This document shows, in pieces, positions 1-8,143 of a stretch of DNA of 41,870 nt (positions are counted from its first letter, which is position 1; every line of letters begins with the position of its first letter). Origin of the DNA: Methanosarcinaceae archaeon (lineage in GTDB: Archaea; Halobacteriota; Methanosarcinia; Methanosarcinales; Methanosarcinaceae); NCBI GenBank assembly GCA_023544565.1, contig JAMJFS010000015.1, positions 1 through 41,870 of the forward strand, read 5' to 3'. The notes beneath the pieces were generated by a model that had not been told where the DNA came from, did no database searches, and was given only the letters and a program-made list of their open reading frames with translations. A program made the position numbers and the translations under genes.

Positions 1-2
1 AT

Positions 3-350
3 CATGATTCAGGGATAATTGTTGCAAATGATGTTACTCAAGATTGTACTGATCACCACCAGTTACGGCCACAACTTGAAAAGACAGAAGAAAATATAGG
101 AAAATTACCACAAGGATCAAAAGTAAGTGCGGATAATGGATATTTCACTGGTGACAATCTACGATATTTGGAAGAGAAGAAATTAGATGGTTACATTCCA
201 TTTGGAAATATTAAGCAAAATCTTGGATTGAGGGAGTTTTTTACAAGAGGTCTAGAGAATGTGAAAACTGAACATAATTTAGCATGCATAGCACATAATA
301 TGACAGTTATGTGGTCTAAAATGGGGGAAAATGTGGGTGTTTTGTTTTAA
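3..350 (+). pseudogene. IS1182-type transposase remnant, 5' cut by window and internally deleted
   Basis: The reading frame is open from the window edge to a TAA stop. It carries the second DDE aspartate in [10 protein letters not shown], followed by [12 protein letters not shown], which is typical of the IS1182/DUF772 transposases common in Methanosarcina. At about 198-206 the frame jumps directly to FGNIKQNLG...[11 protein letters not shown] and HNLACIAHN, the extreme C-terminus of the family. In full-length relatives more than 100 residues lie between these blocks, including a Cys-rich segment and the catalytic Glu just before the FG.IK motif. Those residues are absent, so the enzyme should be dead. 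The junction falls on a shared Pro codon. A terminal inverted repeat-like sequence follows at 446-459. Confidence 0.8.
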
Positions 351-445
351 ATTCGGGGGTTTATTGTGATTTTTAATTTTTCAGAGGATTCGATTTTATT
401 GAATTCAAGTGTGATGTTTAGATAAAATGTCGAAATTTAATTAAA

Positions 446-459
446 GGACGGCCTCTATA
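446..459 (-). repeat. Right-end terminal inverted repeat of the IS1182-type remnant
   Basis: The sequence GGACGGCCTCTATA matches the right end of the MITE at 6387-6501 (GGACAGCCTCTATA) at 13 of 14 positions. It sits about 95 bp downstream of the transposase stop codon, the usual place for an IS end. The adjacent 457-513 is a copy of the dispersed 60-bp repeat. Confidence 0.6.
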
Positions 460-513
460 ATTTATGGAATTATATAGTTCGAGTTAATTCAACCAGATGA
501 AGAATTTTCTCGT
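457..513 (-). repeat. Dispersed hairpin-ended repeat, copy R1
   Basis: Read on the minus strand, this copy starts ACGAGAAAAT, carries the core GTTGAATTAACTCGAAC, and ends in an AT-rich near-palindrome (plus-strand 457-473, ATAAT...ATTAT). The same architecture recurs at 6333, 6506, 10457, 10519 and in two copies at 36603-36721. The hairpin end abuts the IS terminal repeat, as it does for the MITE at 6387. Confidence 0.65.
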
Positions 514-569
514 ATTACTTATATGTCAGTTCCAAATACGCACTCCATAAATAGCTCCATCAAAAAAGG

Positions 570-577
570 ATATATAC
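570..577 (+). promoter_or_regulatory. Probable TATA box for tRNA-Val
   Basis: ATATATAC preceded by an A/G-rich BRE-like stretch lies about 50 bp upstream of the mature tRNA 5' end. This would give a 5' leader of about 20 nt. Confidence 0.45.
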
Positions 578-620
578 ACCTTCGTACATTAGGGGGATGC
601 GCTTATCGCAATTCAATTGT

Positions 621-694
621 GGGCCCGTGGTCTAGCCGGTTATGACATCGCCTTTACACGGCGAGGATCATGAGTTCGAATCTCATCGGGCCCA
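621..694 (+). tRNA. tRNA-Val (anticodon UAC)
   Basis: A complete cloverleaf can be folded. The acceptor stem is GGGCCCG/CGGGCCC, the D arm is GTCT...GAC with GG in the loop, and the anticodon stem TCGCC/GGCGA carries loop TTTACAC, giving anticodon TAC (Val, GUA codons). The T arm is ATGAG-TTCGAAT-CTCAT and the discriminator is A. CCA is not encoded, which is common in archaea. There is no intron. A T-rich stretch at 705-711 follows and may terminate transcription. Confidence 0.95.
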
Positions 695-726
695 CTAAAA
701 AATCTTTTTTAAATTGATATTGAATT

Positions 727-788
727 AATCCTTATATTTAATCCTTATATTTAATCCTTATATTTAATCCTTATATTTAATCCTTATA
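727..788. repeat. 13-bp tandem repeat, about 4.8 copies
   Basis: The unit AATCCTTATATTT is repeated four times perfectly (727, 740, 753, 766) with a partial fifth copy ending at 788. It lies between tRNA-Val and the transporter genes. The remainder of 694-1036 shows no convincing gene. It includes a stretch near 898-930 of the CGCAAAAGACGCTGAGACCGC type that is common between methanosarcinal genes. Confidence 0.9.
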
Positions 789-986
789 CTATAATGTTCA
801 CTGTTATAGATTTCAGTTATTTCAATTAATAAGATTTCCTCAACATTGAGTGGGTTATATCCAAAAATACAAAGGATCAATGAATATTTTCAAACCGCAA
901 AAGACGCTGAGACCGCAGAGAGAAAAATACAACTCTCATCGTGTTCTGCGCCCTCTATGATTGATTTTTACCATACATTCCAAATC

Positions 987-994
987 TATATTAA
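987..994 (+). promoter_or_regulatory. Probable TATA box of the MgtE-like operon
   Basis: TATATTAA lies 43-50 nt upstream of the start codon at 1037. Transcription would begin near 1013-1017 with a leader of about 22 nt. No clear ribosome binding site is visible before the ATG. Confidence 0.35.
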
Positions 995-1036
995 AAAGAA
1001 TGGTCAACAAAAAATGGGATTGTTTTAATAATAATA

Positions 1037-1669
1037 ATGCCAGTACTATCTTACATGCCACCCCGTGCGTACCATGAAGACGATGATATTGAAATTGAGG
1101 AATATCTTGGCGAATATGCCAGTGTTAGTTCTATCGTACGTGAAGCGCTGCCATTTGAGATCTTAGCAATCATTGGTGGAGTGGTCGCAGGGTTGATATT
1201 TTCAGGTATGACAAATGAACTTCAACTTATCCCGGGTCTGATCGTGATCGCACCTGCCGTGCTTGGGATGCGGGGAAATGTCTCGTGCACGCTCGGATCG
1301 CGTCTTGGGAGTGCTATCCACATGGGTCTTATCACGCGAATAGATACAAATCCCGAACTTATAAATAATGTATCAGGTTCGCTTTTACTCGGTTTCATAT
1401 TATCCATTGTACTTGGAATCTTAGGACACTATGTGACCCTTGCATTGGGACTTGAAAGTGCAGGTGCCCTCGTGCTAATCCTCATCGCAGTCATTGCAGG
1501 TGTGACATCAGGCATCGTACTTGCCGTAGTTGCAGTGCTGCTCGCACTTGGAATGTTTCGATTCGGATTCGATCCCGATAATGTAGTAACGCCTGCGATA
1601 GCAACCATTGGAGACATAGTTTCAATGTTCATGCTATTTGTCGCTGCAAGGGTGGTGCTTGCCTTATGA
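1037..1669 (+). CDS. MgtE-like divalent cation permease, first half-size subunit
   Basis: A 210-residue integral membrane protein with about five hydrophobic helices after a charged N-terminal segment of about 40 residues. It resembles only the membrane domain of the MgtE Mg2+ channel/transporter. PAVLGMRGN (about residues 72-80) followed by SRLGSAIHMG matches the helix-2 signature, and GFDPDN...TPAIATIGD (about 175-191) matches the MgtE pore-lining Asp motif. The cytoplasmic N and CBS domains of bacterial MgtE are missing. Its stop overlaps the start of the next gene (ATGA), so the two are translationally coupled and probably form a heterodimer equal to one MgtE dimer. The substrate is inferred, not shown. 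Confidence 0.85.
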   Translation: MPVLSYMPPRAYHEDDDIEIEEYLGEYASVSSIVREALPFEILAIIGGVVAGLIFSGMTNELQLIPGLIVIAPAVLGMRGNVSCTLGSRLGSAIHMGLITRIDTNPELINNVSGSLLLGFILSIVLGILGHYVTLALGLESAGALVLILIAVIAGVTSGIVLAVVAVLLALGMFRFGFDPDNVVTPAIATIGDIVSMFMLFVAARVVLAL

Positions 1670-2223
1670 CATATTATACAGTAAGGGGAATCGTTGGCAG
1701 GGGTTTACCTGTGTTGCTCATCACATGCGTTATAGGCATTGCAGCAGGTCAAGTATTAAACTCAAGAGTTGATAGTTTAATATCAATGCCGGTGCTCCTG
1801 ATGATGATCCCGGCATTGATCAAAATTGGAGGAGACACAGGAAGCATGCTAGGTGCACGTCTGTCATCTGCATTCCACATGGGTCTTGGAAGCCATATCC
1901 ACAAGAATCCTGTTATTCGCAATAGTGTCATTGCAGCACTTATTGTAGGGATGACAGCATCGATAGCACTCAGTATGATCGTGTGGTTTGTAAGCACATG
2001 GATGAACTTAGGAATGGGATTTGTCACACTACTTCAGATCAGCCTAATAACAACTTCACTTGAATTGTTGATTGTATTTTCAGCCACAATCGTGATCGCA
2101 GTCACATCGCACCGATATGGGCTGGATCCCGATGACACCGTGATACCGCTTATTGCAACAATTGGAGACCTTGTGGGTGTTTTGGGGATATTCATAGCAC
2201 TTTACGTATTAGGAATTATCTGA
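1666..2223 (+). CDS. MgtE-like divalent cation permease, second half-size subunit
   Basis: A 185-residue membrane protein and paralogue of the preceding gene, overlapping it by 4 nt. It has the same two signatures: PALIKIGGDTGSMLGARLSSAFHMG-type sequence (about residues 47-71) and GLDPDDTVIPLIATIGD (about 151-167). It starts almost directly with the first helix, lacking the acidic N-terminal extension of its partner. The pairing of two such half permeases with a PhoU/TrkA-C protein downstream is a recurring archaeal arrangement and suggests a cation (Mg2+ or similar) transporter with its own regulatory subunit. Confidence 0.85.
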   Translation: MTYYTVRGIVGRGLPVLLITCVIGIAAGQVLNSRVDSLISMPVLLMMIPALIKIGGDTGSMLGARLSSAFHMGLGSHIHKNPVIRNSVIAALIVGMTASIALSMIVWFVSTWMNLGMGFVTLLQISLITTSLELLIVFSATIVIAVTSHRYGLDPDDTVIPLIATIGDLVGVLGIFIALYVLGII

Positions 2224-2259
2224 ATTGCCGCAGTAAATAATTATAGTATGAATTAATCA

Positions 2260-2267
2260 TTATATAT
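2260..2267 (+). promoter_or_regulatory. Possible internal TATA box before the PhoU/TrkA-C gene
   Basis: TTATATAT lies 45 nt upstream of the start at 2312, in an 88-bp gap after the permease gene. It could allow separate expression of the regulatory subunit. Support is base composition and spacing only. Confidence 0.3.
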
Positions 2268-2311
2268 CATTACGAAATATAGTAAATATAACCCAAGTTG
2301 GTACAAATATC

Positions 2312-3523
2312 ATGAGTCCAAAGGAAATAAAGTACAGTCCACGAAATCTTAAAGATCTTCTGATCGAGATGAAAGATACATCTGAATTAATGGTAGATCT
2401 TGCATATTCTGCAATGATATACGATGCTGATGATATTGCAGAAGAAGTTATTCGCCTTGAAGAAAAGATGGATACTATTGATTACCACATAAAGATTGCC
2501 GCAATGCTGAGCGCGCGGCGTATCGATGATGCCGAGGAAATGTCTGGTGTTTTGCAAGTTGCAGCCTCTTCCGAGAATATCGCAAACGCTGCAGGTGACA
2601 TTGCAAAGATCGTATTGATGGATATGGGAATTCCACTTGAACTCAAAGTTGCACTGCGCGAAGCAGAAGAGACCATTGTGCGTGCAACTGTAAATGAAGA
2701 TTCTAGTATGGTAGGATGTACGCTTGGTGACCTTGAACTTGATAGCGATCCCGGCATGTGGATCATCGCAATAAGACGACATGATGACTGGGTATATGAT
2801 CCAAAACATGAAACACGCATTCGAACGGATGATGTACTCTTTGCACGCGGTCATGATGATGGTGTACCAATCTTTGTTGAACTTGCGACCAACAAGAAAT
2901 ACGAGCCAAAAGAGATACATCATGAAAAGGCATTAAAAGACCTCGAAAAAGCTGTAGATATTATAGTGGATATGAAGAACATGGCTGAACTATCAATAGG
3001 TCTTGCATACTCAGCACTTCTTTTTGACAATGAGGATATTGCACACGAAGTAAGAGCACTCGAATCAGAAATGGATTCGATGAAAAATGAACTCCAACAT
3101 TGGGTTTTAGAAACTGCAAAACATGTCCCTGATGTCAACCAACTACGCGGACTCCTGCATCTTGCAAATGCATCAGAAGCCATTTCAGATGCCGCTTATT
3201 CTGTTGCAGATACAGTGCTTCGAGACATTGACCTACATCCCATTATCACACTTGCTGTCAGAGGTTCTGATGAGGTAATAACAAGAATTCAAGTTGATGC
3301 CTGCTCCCCGATCGTTGAAAAATCATTTAGCGAACTTAATCTTGAAACAGAAACCGGCGTTCATGTAATGGCAATAAAGCGCGCTGATAGATGGGTTTAT
3401 AGTCCGGGTTCAAAAACCGTAGTCCAGATCGGAGATATACTCATCGCACGCGGATCACATACAGGAGAAGAAGCATTGATGGAGATGTGCGCCTGCCCCC
3501 TGGCAGATGACACGATCGCCTGA
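2312..3523 (+). CDS. Duplicated PhoU/TrkA-C domain protein, probable transporter regulator
   Basis: A 403-residue soluble protein built of two tandem copies of a PhoU-like helical domain plus a TrkA-C (RCK_C) domain. The halves run at about residues 8-185 and 212-395. Internal similarity is clear: the PhoU starts are LKDLLIEMKDTSELMVDLAYSA and LEKAVDIIVDMKNMAELSIGLAYSA, and both TrkA-C parts contain a W.I/W.Y block followed by a D..LIARG-type end. TrkA-C domains bind small ligands such as nucleotides, and PhoU domains dock on membrane transporters. With the two MgtE-like permeases directly upstream, this is most likely the cytoplasmic gating or regulatory subunit. The ligand is unknown. Confidence 0.85.
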   Translation: MSPKEIKYSPRNLKDLLIEMKDTSELMVDLAYSAMIYDADDIAEEVIRLEEKMDTIDYHIKIAAMLSARRIDDAEEMSGVLQVAASSENIANAAGDIAKIVLMDMGIPLELKVALREAEETIVRATVNEDSSMVGCTLGDLELDSDPGMWIIAIRRHDDWVYDPKHETRIRTDDVLFARGHDDGVPIFVELATNKKYEPKEIHHEKALKDLEKAVDIIVDMKNMAELSIGLAYSALLFDNEDIAHEVRALESEMDSMKNELQHWVLETAKHVPDVNQLRGLLHLANASEAISDAAYSVADTVLRDIDLHPIITLAVRGSDEVITRIQVDACSPIVEKSFSELNLETETGVHVMAIKRADRWVYSPGSKTVVQIGDILIARGSHTGEEALMEMCACPLADDTIA

Positions 3524-3977
3524 TCATATTGCAATTGTTTTAAGGGGAATTGCTTTTAACCAAAATGGAAAGGGGCAAAACTTATACTAAAAACGTCGCA
3601 ACCACACATTCGAGAGCGTGGCACGTTCCATCCATACCAATTTGAATGAGCTAAATCGTTAAAAAAGTGTTTCTTTGCAATGGCAGTATGCGCCATCGAT
3701 TGCGAATTTACCCGTCATCAAAAATTGCGATACAAATATTAGAATTGTATATTTAGTCTACGAATTTGGTGGCAGTGAACCGCGCTGCCTACAGCGGTTT
3801 ACGGGTGTTATGGTTTTTATGGTTTTTATAGATACACATCGGCTATTTTAGATCTTAAAAAATCATACCATATATTCTATTCTATGCCAGTCATAACCCA
3901 ACATTTGAAAGTTGACATGATATTAACCTAATTTTACAATTCCGCCATAGATTACAATAAACGATTAACACACAGTC
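3524..3977. other. Intergenic region with a repeat shared with the 41.3-kb region
   Basis: No convincing gene is seen. Positions 3587-3628 (CTAAAAACGTCGCAACCACAC...GTGGCACGTTCC) have a diverged second copy at 41352-41393. A 6-bp hairpin AACCGC/GCGGTT lies at 3778-3799. The region separates convergent transcription units. Confidence 0.5.
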
Positions 3978-4676
3978 CTATCGTGACGATGTGATAGTCA
4001 CTGTTTCATCTTTTTGCCCGATGTAGACATCATCCACACCTGTGAATATACCGTGCTCAACTACACCCGTGCATGCTGATAGTTCAAGTGATAATTTAGC
4101 AGGATCTTCAATGACACCAAATTCCACATCGATTATAAAATTGCCGTTATCGGATATCACAGGTCCATCCTTACGAATACCAAGACGCATCTTCGGTTCA
4201 CCGTCAAGTTCCTTCATCTGGCGTATAACCAGATTCTTGGCATAAGGCAATACTTCGATAGGGACATAGTGGTTCAACTGCTCACTGGTTTTTGAATCAT
4301 CCGCAACAATAACAAAGCGTTTTGCAGACCGCGCCACTACTTTTTCACGAGTGTGCGCCGCGCCGCCGCCCTTTATCACATTGAAATGTGCATCCACCTG
4401 ATCTGCACCATCGATCGCAATATCAAGCACCTGGTGCTCTGCAAGTGAAGTAAGCGGAATACCTGCTTCAATTGCAAGCCCTTCGGACTGATAGGAAGTT
4501 ACAACCGCAAGTATGTCAAGACCTTCATCAACACGTCTGCCGAGTTGTGCTATCGTGTATGCAGTAGTTGAACCTGTGCCAAGTCCAACGATCATTCCGT
4601 CCTTAACAAGTTCTGCTGCTGCTTCCCCTGCCTTTTGTTTCTCAATACTAGATGCTGTGGGGTTTCTGTCCTTCAT
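3978..4676 (-). CDS. rpiA: Ribose-5-phosphate isomerase A
   Basis: A 232-residue cytoplasmic enzyme interconverting ribose 5-phosphate and ribulose 5-phosphate. In methanogens it supplies ribose for nucleotides. The family signatures are present in order: [12 protein letters not shown] (phosphate-binding loop, about residues 30-41), the DGADQVD block with catalytic Asp residues (about 89-95) and [13 protein letters not shown] (about 102-114). Length is normal for RpiA. The chosen ATG is preceded by ATAGGTAAAT, an acceptable ribosome binding site. It lies 155 bp downstream of aspS in the same direction, separated by a 14-bp perfect inverted repeat, so it may have its own promoter. Confidence 0.95.
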   Translation of the reverse strand: MKDRNPTASSIEKQKAGEAAAELVKDGMIVGLGTGSTTAYTIAQLGRRVDEGLDILAVVTSYQSEGLAIEAGIPLTSLAEHQVLDIAIDGADQVDAHFNVIKGGGAAHTREKVVARSAKRFVIVADDSKTSEQLNHYVPIEVLPYAKNLVIRQMKELDGEPKMRLGIRKDGPVISDNGNFIIDVEFGVIEDPAKLSLELSACTGVVEHGIFTGVDDVYIGQKDETVTITSSR

Positions 4677-4718
4677 TTTTATTTACCTATAGTTATAATA
4701 ATTATACATAATAATGAC

Positions 4719-4769
4719 AGGATTTACAGGATTGACAAGATACCAATATTCCACCATCCTGTAAATCCT
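4719..4769. repeat. 14-bp perfect inverted repeat of the GGATTTACAGG type
   Basis: The arms are AGGATTTACAGGAT (4719-4732) and ATCCTGTAAATCCT (4756-4769), with a 23-nt loop. The right arm continues as a degenerate repeat to 4790. This sequence type recurs in intergenic DNA of many prokaryotes. It could form a hairpin in the aspS 3' region, but no T-tract follows on the minus strand. Confidence 0.75.
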
Positions 4770-4831
4770 ATAAATCCTGTTCATCCCGTCAAATATTTAC
4801 TCACTCAATATTGTGAAAATCCAAATATGTC

Positions 4832-6169
4832 TCATGGAGACAATCGTTTTCTGTCCCTTGGGAACAATACAACATCACGTATGTTATCAGTTCCAAGCAT
4901 TGTCATAACAAGACGCTCACATCCGACCCCCCATCCTGAATGTGGTGGCATGCCGTATTTGAAAGCCCTGAGATAGAAATCAAAACCATCAGAATCCAGT
5001 CCCTTGGATTCGATCCGGCTCTTCAATGCATCATGCTCATGAACTCGCTGTGCCCCTGAGGAAAGTTCCATTGTGCGGTGCATCATGTCGAATGATTTGC
5101 TGATCTCGGGTCTGTCCTCGTATGACATTGCATAGAATGGCTTGACCTCACTTGGCCAGTCGATAATGAAGTAATGTGATTCACCGGTCTCATTGAATAC
5201 ATGCTCACCAATAAGGTTTTCAGATGCAGTTCCAAGGTCATCGCCCCATACTAATTCTTCCTCGCTGTTAGGATCAGCATTCACTATATCGATGGCTTCC
5301 TGATATGTCAGTCGTAAGAATGGAGTTTTCGGAACAGTTAGTTCGACTTCCAGATCCAAAAGTAAGTGTGCTGCATTTTCTTTGATATGTGAATACACAA
5401 ATGCAATCATGTTCTCAAGGATTTCCATTACATCAAAGTGATCCATGAAACTTGCTTCGATATCAATGGAAGTTGCTTCATTTAGATGACGACGTGTGTC
5501 ATGTTCCTCAGCCCTGAAGATAGGTCCGATCTCAAACACCTTGTCAAGTCCGCCTGACATCAATATCTGCTTGAAAAGTTGAGGACTCTGGTTTAGGAAT
5601 GCTTCCCTATCAAAGTATGTTATTGGGAAAAGTGATGTTCCGCCCTCTGTTGCTGTTGCAACTACTTTTGGAGTGGAAGTTTCAATGAAGCCTTCCTGTG
5701 TGAGGAAATCACGTACTGCTTTTTGTACTTCATGCCGGATCTTAAAGACTGCCTGTGTACCAGGACGTCGAAGGTCGATGAACCTTGAATCAAGACGAGT
5801 ATCCAGTTCTGCATCCACCTTTCCTGTTGTGTCCATTGGAAGAGGCGAATCTGCTAAATTTAGTACATCGATCGAATCAGGAATAATCTCATAACCATTA
5901 GGTGCCTGATCTGATCCTTTTACAGAGCCTGTTATCGAAACAACTGATTCGCGTACAAGTTTTTTTGCGATGTTGAACAGTTCAGGATCAATCTTCTTTT
6001 TAACAAGTGTAACCTGTGCACGACCTTCACGATCTCGCAAGACCACAAAGCATATCCCACCAAGGTCTCGTACTTCATGGACCCAACCTGCGAGTGTGAC
6101 TTTATCTTCACCTATCGTATCGAGGTCGATCTGTTTTGCATAATGTGTTCTGAGTTTCGCTAATGACAT
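4832..6169 (-). CDS. aspS: Aspartyl-tRNA synthetase, archaeal type, probably non-discriminating
   Basis: A 445-residue class IIb synthetase with an N-terminal OB-fold anticodon domain (about 1-110) and a catalytic domain. Motif 2 is seen as [14 protein letters not shown] and motif 3 as [15 protein letters not shown]. Specificity markers are informative. Position 31 is His in GWVHEVRD and position 90 is Pro in QAPNG. These align, with identical 59-residue spacing, to Trp26 and Lys85, which are known to restrict the Thermococcus enzyme to tRNA-Asp. His/Pro at these sites fits an enzyme that also charges tRNA-Asn, which would then need an amidotransferase. The gene product ends RKRLSP. Length and ends are normal. 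Confidence 0.95.
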   Translation of the reverse strand: MSLAKLRTHYAKQIDLDTIGEDKVTLAGWVHEVRDLGGICFVVLRDREGRAQVTLVKKKIDPELFNIAKKLVRESVVSITGSVKGSDQAPNGYEIIPDSIDVLNLADSPLPMDTTGKVDAELDTRLDSRFIDLRRPGTQAVFKIRHEVQKAVRDFLTQEGFIETSTPKVVATATEGGTSLFPITYFDREAFLNQSPQLFKQILMSGGLDKVFEIGPIFRAEEHDTRRHLNEATSIDIEASFMDHFDVMEILENMIAFVYSHIKENAAHLLLDLEVELTVPKTPFLRLTYQEAIDIVNADPNSEEELVWGDDLGTASENLIGEHVFNETGESHYFIIDWPSEVKPFYAMSYEDRPEISKSFDMMHRTMELSSGAQRVHEHDALKSRIESKGLDSDGFDFYLRAFKYGMPPHSGWGVGCERLVMTMLGTDNIRDVVLFPRDRKRLSP

Positions 6170-6332
6170 ATATTCACCTATTGATCATGATTATTGAAAA
6201 TAATTATAATGATAATATCTATGATGATATTGAATAACGGTTGAATAGTGATTACTTCATTATTAATCTACTTATCTATAAATTTGAAAAAATAATCGAT
6301 TGAATGGATGATACTAAAATTACATCAACAAA

Positions 6333-6389
6333 ACAAGAAAATGCTCACTTCGTTCGCATTAACTTGGACTACATAATCTTATAGATTAT
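6333..6389 (+). repeat. Dispersed hairpin-ended repeat, copy R2
   Basis: The copy starts ACAAGAAAATGCTCACTTCG, has core CGCATTAACT, and ends in a perfect 7-bp palindrome ATAATCT-TAT-AGATTAT (6373-6389). The MITE begins within this hairpin end. Confidence 0.75.
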
Positions 6390-6501
6390 AGAGGCTGTCT
6401 AACAATTACTATGGACGATAAAATCAAACCTTATTTATTGATTTAAAGCCATATTTGTCCTTCTTTTATCTGTGATTTTGGATTGTTGGACAGCCTCTAT
6501 A
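6387..6501. mobile_element. 115-bp MITE with 20-bp terminal inverted repeats
   Basis: The left end TATAGAGGCTGTCTAACAAT (6387-6406) and the right end ATTGTTGGACAGCCTCTATA (6482-6501) are inverted copies, 19 of 20 matching. The interior is AT-rich and non-coding. The outer 14 bp match the end of the IS1182-type remnant at 446-459, so that family is the likely source of mobility. It splits two tandem copies of the dispersed repeat. The equivalent unsplit junction is preserved near 10505-10530, which serves as an empty site. Confidence 0.8.
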
Positions 6502-6505
6502 TACA

Positions 6506-6565
6506 ACAAGAAAATCTTCATTGACGCTCGCATTAACTCGCACTATACATTTCTATAAAACATAT
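6506..6565 (+). repeat. Dispersed hairpin-ended repeat, copy R3
   Basis: Starts ACAAGAAAATCTTCATTGAC, core CGCATTAACTCG, ends ATAAAACATAT. It is closest to copy R6 at 36603-36660, which has the same CTTC..TGACGCTC variant. Part of a further copy (ACGAGAAAA) begins near 6569. Confidence 0.7.
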
Positions 6566-6847
6566 ACTACGAGAAAAAAACCAATATTTAAAATCGAAAA
6601 AAATGAATGAGAAGGTTGGCAACATTATGCGAATAATATCCTTCTCTCTTTACCCTAACTTTCGCAACCACGCGTTTATCGTGATCATCCCATTAGCACT
6701 CTGAGTGATCATCGCCACCTTGTGGTTGTTGCCTCTTGGGTTTGTGATATATTTCTCCACAATACATCATGATTTATCATGATATTTATAGTTTTTGACT
6801 TGATCATCCACATTAAAAACCAATTCGAATGCAGGAATTATATATTT

Positions 6848-8113
6848 TCACTGTGAACTGCAAAATGATATCTCTCTGGCAATATCATCCGTCATAAGAT
6901 TACAAACAGCATCAAAATCCTGTGATTGCCCCAGCGCCCACATGAGTTTAACGAGCGCAACTTCCGCCAGCATATCTTCCCCCTCAATTGCACCGGCTTT
7001 GAGGATATCCCTGCCTGTATCATAAACCCTGCCACACACCCTACCATTGATACACTGCGATGTCATGATAACCGGAATCTTTGACTGCCGCGCACTCTCA
7101 ATTGCCGGAATCCAGTCGGCTGAGACGTGACCAAGCCCTGTTCCTTCAATAACAATTCCGCGATAACCTGCGGCAATGAAATATGATAATATGTCCGGAC
7201 TTGCCCCGGGCGTGAACTTTACAAGTGCACATTTTGGTTCAAATCCCTCATGCAACTTTAACTCACGGCTACCGCGCTTGATGTAATCGTCATTTGATTT
7301 GATCTTGCGCGTTGCATAATCAACAGACCCGATGGGTTCTGCATTGATGGACTTGAATGCATCCCTTCTTGATGTGTGCATTTTCCGTACCTTTGTACCG
7401 CGATGGATCAAACAATAGTCATCAGAGGGAGTACCGTGCATCACAACACATACTTCTGCAATGTCGCTGACAGCCACTTCGGCTGCACATATCGCATTCA
7501 TGGCATTGTCACTGCTTGGCCTGTCCGCGCTTCGCTGGGAACCGACAAAAACAATAGGTACAGGCGTCTCGATCATAAATGACAACGCAGCAGCAGAGTA
7601 CATCATGGTATCTGTGCCATGTGCAACGATAATTCCTTCTGCACCATTCTTGATCTCTTCAACAACTGCACGGGCAAGTTCTGCCCAATATTCAGATCTC
7701 ATATTCTCGGACAGTATATTATAGACCACTCTCCCGCTAAAGTCGGCGATCTCTGTCAGTTCAGGTATCGTGTTCAGTATGTCATCTGCCGAGAACTGTG
7801 CACTCACTGCACCTGTCCTGTAATCGATCTTACTGGCAATCGTGCCGCCAGTTGATAAAATGGTAACTTTCGGGAGGTTGCCGCCTTTCTTTTGCGCTCT
7901 CTCCTCTACTGCTTTGGCGGGGGTCGAAGCGGTTTCCTGTTTTTTTGCAATTAAAGTTATTTTTGCATCTTCTGGACTGAATCCTGCATTGTATCCGCTA
8001 TCCATTTTCAGCACTATATAATTGGTTGTACTTGGCATTACAATACCCTCATACACCCTGCCATCTTTTTCAAGTTGCACCCTGTCGCCTTGTTCAAAAT
8101 CCATGATAATCAT
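6848..8113 (-). CDS. gatD: Glutamyl-tRNA(Gln) amidotransferase subunit D
   Basis: A 421-residue archaeal GatD, the asparaginase-like subunit that releases ammonia from glutamine. The partner GatE, not in this window, uses it to convert Glu-tRNA(Gln) to Gln-tRNA(Gln). The N-terminal 70 residues form the GatD-specific domain. The L-asparaginase core follows with TGGTIAS (88-94, first catalytic Thr) and HGTDTM (165-170, catalytic Thr-Asp). Length is typical. The ATG at 8113 or the one at residue 4 (MDFEQGD) could be the start, and neither has a strong ribosome binding site. It lies 30 bp downstream of argH and is probably cotranscribed with it. Confidence 0.95.
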   Translation of the reverse strand: MIIMDFEQGDRVQLEKDGRVYEGIVMPSTTNYIVLKMDSGYNAGFSPEDAKITLIAKKQETASTPAKAVEERAQKKGGNLPKVTILSTGGTIASKIDYRTGAVSAQFSADDILNTIPELTEIADFSGRVVYNILSENMRSEYWAELARAVVEEIKNGAEGIIVAHGTDTMMYSAAALSFMIETPVPIVFVGSQRSADRPSSDNAMNAICAAEVAVSDIAEVCVVMHGTPSDDYCLIHRGTKVRKMHTSRRDAFKSINAEPIGSVDYATRKIKSNDDYIKRGSRELKLHEGFEPKCALVKFTPGASPDILSYFIAAGYRGIVIEGTGLGHVSADWIPAIESARQSKIPVIMTSQCINGRVCGRVYDTGRDILKAGAIEGEDMLAEVALVKLMWALGQSQDFDAVCNLMTDDIAREISFCSSQ

Positions 8114-8143
8114 TTTTCCAATTTATGACTTATTGCTTATTGC

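Larger units (their letters stand above)
6170..6847. other. 678-bp intergenic region between aspS and gatD with repeats and a MITE
   Basis: No gene is seen. It holds two dispersed repeat copies (6333-6389 and 6506-6565), a truncated third start near 6569, the MITE at 6387-6501 and an imperfect inverted repeat (CAACCAC 6665-6671 with GTGGTTG 6722-6728). Two direct GTGATCAT boxes lie inside that inverted repeat (6681-6688 and 6705-6712). Confidence 0.6.

Noticed and set aside
727-788. Possible CRISPR array
   Set aside because: The units are 13 bp and directly adjacent without spacers, so it is a simple tandem repeat. The same applies to 10586-10645.
846-1028. 60-residue frame upstream of the MgtE-like genes
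   Set aside because: It covers a low-complexity intergenic stretch of the CGCAAAAGACGC type, has no ribosome binding site and shows no protein-like pattern.
2387-2923. 178-residue frame antisense to the PhoU/TrkA-C gene
   Set aside because: It is a shadow of a well-supported gene, rich in Cys/His/Ile from reversed codons.
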